This document shows positions 61,187 to 64,000 of a DNA stretch of 64,000 nt, piece by piece. The DNA comes from Bradyrhizobium lablabi (lineage in GTDB: Bacteria > Pseudomonadota > Alphaproteobacteria > Rhizobiales > Xanthobacteraceae), in the NCBI RefSeq assembly GCF_900141755.1, contig NZ_LT670844.1, positions 6,730,501-6,794,500 of the forward strand, read 5' to 3'. The notes under the pieces are model-generated. The model was not told the DNA's origin, made no database searches, and saw only the letters and a program-made list of their open reading frames with translations. Made by a program: the position numbers and the translations under genes. The stretch's first letter is position 1, and each line of letters opens with the position of its first letter.

Positions 61187-61215
61187 TTGACACTACCCGG
61201 TTGTAACGCCATATT
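61187..61215 (+). promoter_or_regulatory. Predicted promoter of brnTA
   Basis: TTGACA, 17 bases and CATATT lie just before brnT, with a GTAAC-N12-GTTAC inverted repeat (61203-61224) across the -10 that could be the BrnA operator. Confidence 0.55.
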
Positions 61216-61237
61216 TGTAGTTACTAGCGAGGTGGCG

Positions 61238-61528
61238 GTGCGTTGGACGTGGGACCCGGACAAGGCGGCGGCAAACCGCGTCAAGCATGGCTTGTCGTTC
61301 GAAACCGCGGTGCTGGTGTTTGACGATCCGCTGCACGCATCAAGGCCGGACCCACACGCGGATGGCGACCGCTGGCATACGATCGGACTTGTTGGGTCAG
61401 TGTTGCTGCTGGTGGTTCACACCTTGCCGGAAACCTACTCCGAAAAAGCCGATCAGGTCGGTCGCATCATCAGTGCCCGCAAGGCCACCGCGCACGAAAG
61501 GAAAATCTATGAAGAAGGGAACTTCTAA
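61238..61528 (+). CDS. brnT: BrnT-family ribonuclease toxin
   Basis: This 96-residue toxin has the BrnT pattern: VRWTWDPDKAAANRVKHGLSFETAVLVFDDPLHASRPD, then RWHTIGLVGSVLLLVVHTLP and GRIISARKATAHERKIYEE. BrnT is an RNase with a RelE-like fold that halts translation under stress. The GTG at 61238 follows AGGTGG and starts the conserved block. Its end overlaps brnA by 20 bases, the normal toxin-first order of this system. Confidence 0.92.
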   Translation: MRWTWDPDKAAANRVKHGLSFETAVLVFDDPLHASRPDPHADGDRWHTIGLVGSVLLLVVHTLPETYSEKADQVGRIISARKATAHERKIYEEGNF

Positions 61529-61814
61529 GCGGTTGTCGTCTAAGCAATTGGCGGAACTGAAGTCGCTGGCTGCTCTGCCCGATAGCGCCATCGATACCTC
61601 GGACGCGCCGGAGCTTCTTGACTGGTCCGGGGCCAAGCGTGGTCTTTTCTATCGGCCGGTCAAGCAGCAACTAACGCTTCGCCTCGACGCCGACGTGGTC
61701 GACTGGTTCAAGCGCCACACGAAATCCGATGAGGGCTATCAAACCCGTATCAACCGGGCCCTGCGCGAGTACGTGCAGGGGCAGGCAGCCAGGAGCCGAC
61801 GTTCGCGGGCGTGA
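61509..61814 (+). CDS. brnA: BrnA-family antitoxin
   Basis: This 101-residue protein has a linker that would clamp the toxin (LAELKSLAALPDSAIDTSDAPELLDWSGAKRGLFYRP). A C-terminal ribbon-helix-helix follows (KQQLTLRLDADVVDWFKRHTKSDEGYQTRINRALREYV). BrnA binds its own promoter and neutralises BrnT. It starts inside the end of brnT, so the two are translated together. A basic tail (QAARSRRSRA) ends the protein. Confidence 0.92.
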   Translation: MKKGTSKRLSSKQLAELKSLAALPDSAIDTSDAPELLDWSGAKRGLFYRPVKQQLTLRLDADVVDWFKRHTKSDEGYQTRINRALREYVQGQAARSRRSRA

Positions 61815-61832
61815 ATCGCGCCGCGCTGTTGC

Positions 61833-62591
61833 TCACCCCCGTCCGACGAACGGCATCTTGCTCGCCATCACCGTCATGAACAGCACGTTGGCGTCGAGGG
61901 GCAGGCTTGCCATGTAGGCGACGGCGTCGCCGACCGCCTTGGCGTCCATGCGCGGCTCCGGCATCTTGCGGCCGTCGGGCTGCAGCACGCCGTCGACCAT
62001 GCGGTCGGTCATCGGAGTTGCGGCGTTGCCGATGTCGACCTGGCCGACCGCGATGTCGTAGGCGCGGCCGTCAAGGTTGGTTGCTTTCGTCAAGCCGGTG
62101 ATGGCGTGTTTGGTCGAGGTGTAGGCGGCCGAGAACGGCCGCGGCGCGTGCGCGGAGATCGAGCCGTTGTTGATGATGCGGCCGCCGCGCGGGGTCTGGT
62201 CCTTCATGATGCGGAACGCGTGCTGCGTGCACAGGAAGGGCGCGGTCAGATTGGTGGCGACCACGGCCTGCCATTGCACGAGGCTCAGATCCTCGAACGG
62301 CACCGGCGGCGCGCCCATGCCGGCATTGTTGAAGAGCACGTCGAGCCGGCCGTAGACCTCCATCACCTTGGCAAACAGGGCTGCGATCGAGCCGGGATCG
62401 GTCATGTCGGCGGAAACCGCAAGGCTCTTGCCGACATTGTCGCCGAGCTTCTTGGTCTCCTCCAGCATCTCCATGCGGCGTCCGGCGAGCACGACGGTAA
62501 AGCCGGCGTTCATCAGCGCCAGCGACGCCGCGCGTCCGACGCCGGTGCCCGCGCCGGTCACGACGGCTATTCTGTTCTTTACCTCGGTCAT
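61833..62591 (-). CDS. Short-chain dehydrogenase/reductase
   Basis: This 252-residue NAD(P)-dependent oxidoreductase is of the classical SDR type. It has [15 protein letters not shown] (cofactor glycines), [11 protein letters not shown] (a basic residue suggesting NADP), [35 protein letters not shown] with the Ser, Tyr and Lys triad, and [14 protein letters not shown]. The gene converges on brnA. The substrate is not deducible. Confidence 0.93.
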   Translation of the reverse strand: MTEVKNRIAVVTGAGTGVGRAASLALMNAGFTVVLAGRRMEMLEETKKLGDNVGKSLAVSADMTDPGSIAALFAKVMEVYGRLDVLFNNAGMGAPPVPFEDLSLVQWQAVVATNLTAPFLCTQHAFRIMKDQTPRGGRIINNGSISAHAPRPFSAAYTSTKHAITGLTKATNLDGRAYDIAVGQVDIGNAATPMTDRMVDGVLQPDGRKMPEPRMDAKAVGDAVAYMASLPLDANVLFMTVMASKMPFVGRG

Positions 62592-62606
62592 TTGCTTCCT
62601 GCCTTT

Positions 62607-63365
62607 TTAAGTTTTTCGTTCTGTTTCGGTCTTGTAGGGTGGTCTCGGGATATTCTGATGCGCCGCGCGCAGCGCCGCCGACCAGCGCGAGCGCAGGTCG
62701 TGGAAATACGGCTCGCCGGCTTCGATGCGGTGATTGAGGTCGGCGTCGCAGACGTCGGTGCGCGCCACCAGCACGTCGATCGGCAGGCCGACGCCGAGAT
62801 TGGAGCGCATCGTCGAATCCATCGAGATCAGGCTGGTCTTCAGCGCCTCATAGAGTTCGACGTCGTAATGCATAGCGCGGTCGAGCACCGGCTTGCCGTA
62901 TTTGTGCTCGCCGATCTGCAGATAGGGCGTGTCGGTGGTGCATTCGATGAAATTGCCGGCCGGGTAGACCATGAACAGCCGCATCCGCGAGCCCTTGATC
63001 TGGCCGCCGAACAGGAAAGAGACGTCGAAATTGATGTCCTCGGACTGCAGCGCGATGCCTTCGGTGGCATGCACCGCCCGGATCGCCCGGCCGATCCGTT
63101 GCGCGGCCTGGAACATGGTCGGCGCGTTGAGGAGCGTTTCGATATCGCCGGTGTGGGGGTCTTCGAGCCCTTCGGTCAGGGTCGACAGCACCGACTGGCT
63201 GATCGCGAGATTGCCGGCGCTCGCAATCGCCATGATGCGCTCACCCGGCTTTGAAAAGATATGGAGCTTGCGAAAGGTCGAGACGTTGTCGAGACCGGCA
63301 TTGGTCCTGGTGTCGGCGATCATGACCAGCCCCTCGCGCACCAGCACTCCGCAACAATAGGTCAT
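62607..63365 (-). CDS. Anbu: proteasome-type ancestral beta subunit peptidase
   Basis: This 252-residue protein begins MTYCCGVLVREGLVMIADTRTNAGLDNVSTFRKLHIF, the hallmark of Anbu, a proteasome/HslV-like Ntn hydrolase whose nucleophile would be Thr2 once Met is removed. It also has IASAGNLAISQSVL, FDVSFLFGGQIKG and LISMDSTMRSNLGVGLPIDVLV. Anbu assembles into open rings or helices. It lies downstream of a transglutaminase gene with a repeat between, the known genomic partner in a predicted peptide-ligation or tagging system (ATP-grasp, alpha-E, transglutaminase, Anbu). Confidence 0.93.
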   Translation of the reverse strand: MTYCCGVLVREGLVMIADTRTNAGLDNVSTFRKLHIFSKPGERIMAIASAGNLAISQSVLSTLTEGLEDPHTGDIETLLNAPTMFQAAQRIGRAIRAVHATEGIALQSEDINFDVSFLFGGQIKGSRMRLFMVYPAGNFIECTTDTPYLQIGEHKYGKPVLDRAMHYDVELYEALKTSLISMDSTMRSNLGVGLPIDVLVARTDVCDADLNHRIEAGEPYFHDLRSRWSAALRAAHQNIPRPPYKTETERKT

Positions 63366-63446
63366 TTCCGCAATCCCCGAGCTCAGGCAGCGGGAATTAG
63401 TAGCCAATTTTGCACGTGGCTCCAACCCCATTCGGGCATCGCTCTT

Positions 63447-63526
63447 CGTCATTCCGGGGCGCGCGTTAGCGCGAACCCGGAATCTCGAGATTCCGGGTCT
63501 GGTCCTTCGGACCATCCCGGAATGAC
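63447..63526. repeat. Family 2 palindromic repeat between Anbu and transglutaminase genes
   Basis: The ends CGTCATTCCGGGGCGCGCG and CATCCCGGAATGAC flank GGAATCTCGAGATTCC, as at 59729. Confidence 0.8.
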
Positions 63527-63532
63527 CAGATT

Positions 63533-64000
63533 TCACGACTGGCTCTGCGACTGCCCCTGGCGTCCGCCGGCCTGGTCGACCTTGACCATAACCGACAGGG
63601 TTTCCGTGCCGCCGCCATAGCGGGTGCCGCGCACGGGTGCTGCGCCGAGATAATCGAGCCCGATGGCGACGCGGGCATGCGCGTCGGTGGTGCAGATGCC
63701 GTTGGCCGGATCGAACCCGACCCAGCCCAGACCCGGCACGAACGCCTCCGCCCAGGCATGGCCGGCCTCCTGATTGACCATCCCGTCGGAGCGCAGGAAA
63801 TGCCCGGAGACGAAGCGCGCCGGAACGCCGCCGCTGCGCGCGCAGGCGATGAAGATATGCGCATAGTCCTGGCACACCCCGCGTTTCAGGCCGAAGGCTT
63901 CCACCGCCGAGGTGCCGCTGTTGGTGGGGTCTTCGTCGAAGGTCATGTGCTCGTTGATCTGCATCATCAGCGCATGCAGGAATCCGAGCACGTCGTTTTC
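63533..64000 (-). CDS. Bacterial transglutaminase-like protein, C-terminal part
   Basis: The frame is open to the right edge, so only the last 155 residues or so are here. It contains the transglutaminase/cysteine-protease triad: Cys in FGLKRGVCQDYAHIFIAC, His in NQEAGHAWAEAFV and Asp in WVGFDPANG, then a short Gln/Ser tail. Such proteins form or cut amide bonds. The neighbour Anbu and this gene recur together with alpha-E and circularly permuted ATP-grasp genes; those would lie beyond the edge, upstream on the minus strand. Confidence 0.92.
   Translation of the reverse strand, partial: ENDVLGFLHALMMQINEHMTFDEDPTNSGTSAVEAFGLKRGVCQDYAHIFIACARSGGVPARFVSGHFLRSDGMVNQEAGHAWAEAFVPGLGWVGFDPANGICTTDAHARVAIGLDYLGAAPVRGTRYGGGTETLSVMVKVDQAGGRQGQSQSQS

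Overview
The window is GC-rich chromosomal DNA from an alphaproteobacterium. Gene content and synteny point to Bradyrhizobium or a close relative (Nitrobacteraceae). Supporting signs are the form of RpsD, PurB, Usg and GroESL, a livHMGFK-type amino-acid transporter, a form-II cox cluster, and four families of short palindromic repeats (families 1-4 below) scattered in intergenic DNA. I see no rRNA, tRNA, CRISPR array, phage or integron. Gene density is about 90 percent.

Layout. 1-2.8 kb: the 3' end of a macro-domain gene, then two tandem, overlapping serine beta-lactamase/esterase paralogues. 2.9-9.5 kb, minus strand: threonine aldolase, a ParE/antitoxin pair, rpsD, an E2-like acyltransferase, an HpcH/HpaI aldolase, murI and purB. 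9.6-14.3 kb: a TetR gene behind a palindromic operator and a 33-residue small ORF, a phosphoesterase-kinase/UspA pair, an acetyltransferase and rpe. 14.5-20 kb: an EF-hand protein with a sigma-54-like promoter, a DmpA-type peptidase, a large hybrid histidine kinase and a lone receiver. 20-25.2 kb: a branched-chain amino-acid ABC transporter. 25.4-29.1 kb: a Q/P/N-rich miniprotein, a membrane protein and pcaB-pcaD-pcaC. 29.3-36.1 kb: a coxG-S-M-D-E-XdhC-XdhC-MoeA/MobA cluster that lacks the catalytic large subunit coxL. 36.2-46.4 kb: small orphan proteins, an alpha/beta hydrolase, two TetR genes (one heading an HlyD/ABC efflux operon with a textbook promoter-operator), an adenylate cyclase, PhzF, DUF488 and DUF72. 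46.5-54.3 kb: secreted and small proteins, two envelope glycosyltransferases, DUF899, an L,D-transpeptidase-like protein, signal peptidase I, a GNAT and a frameshifted GIY-YIG nuclease. 54.4-57.1 kb: groESL behind a CIRCE-like operator, and usg. 57.2-64 kb: a cupin with a histone-like tail, an OafA-type acyltransferase, a NupC transporter, brnTA, an SDR, the Anbu protease and a transglutaminase that runs off the window.

Most striking structure. The GIY-YIG nuclease gene at 53.9-54.2 kb sits inside two gapless 50-bp inverted repeats that match at 46 of 50 positions. Elsewhere in the window (for example 32.17-32.27 kb) the same kind of arms occur almost back to back with no gene between them. 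This looks like a parent element and its gene-less (MITE-like) derivatives, with a GIY-YIG nuclease in place of a transposase. A second notable point is the cox cluster with its coxL missing from between coxS and coxM. A third is the acyltransferase whose last 26 residues are encoded by one of the palindromic repeats.
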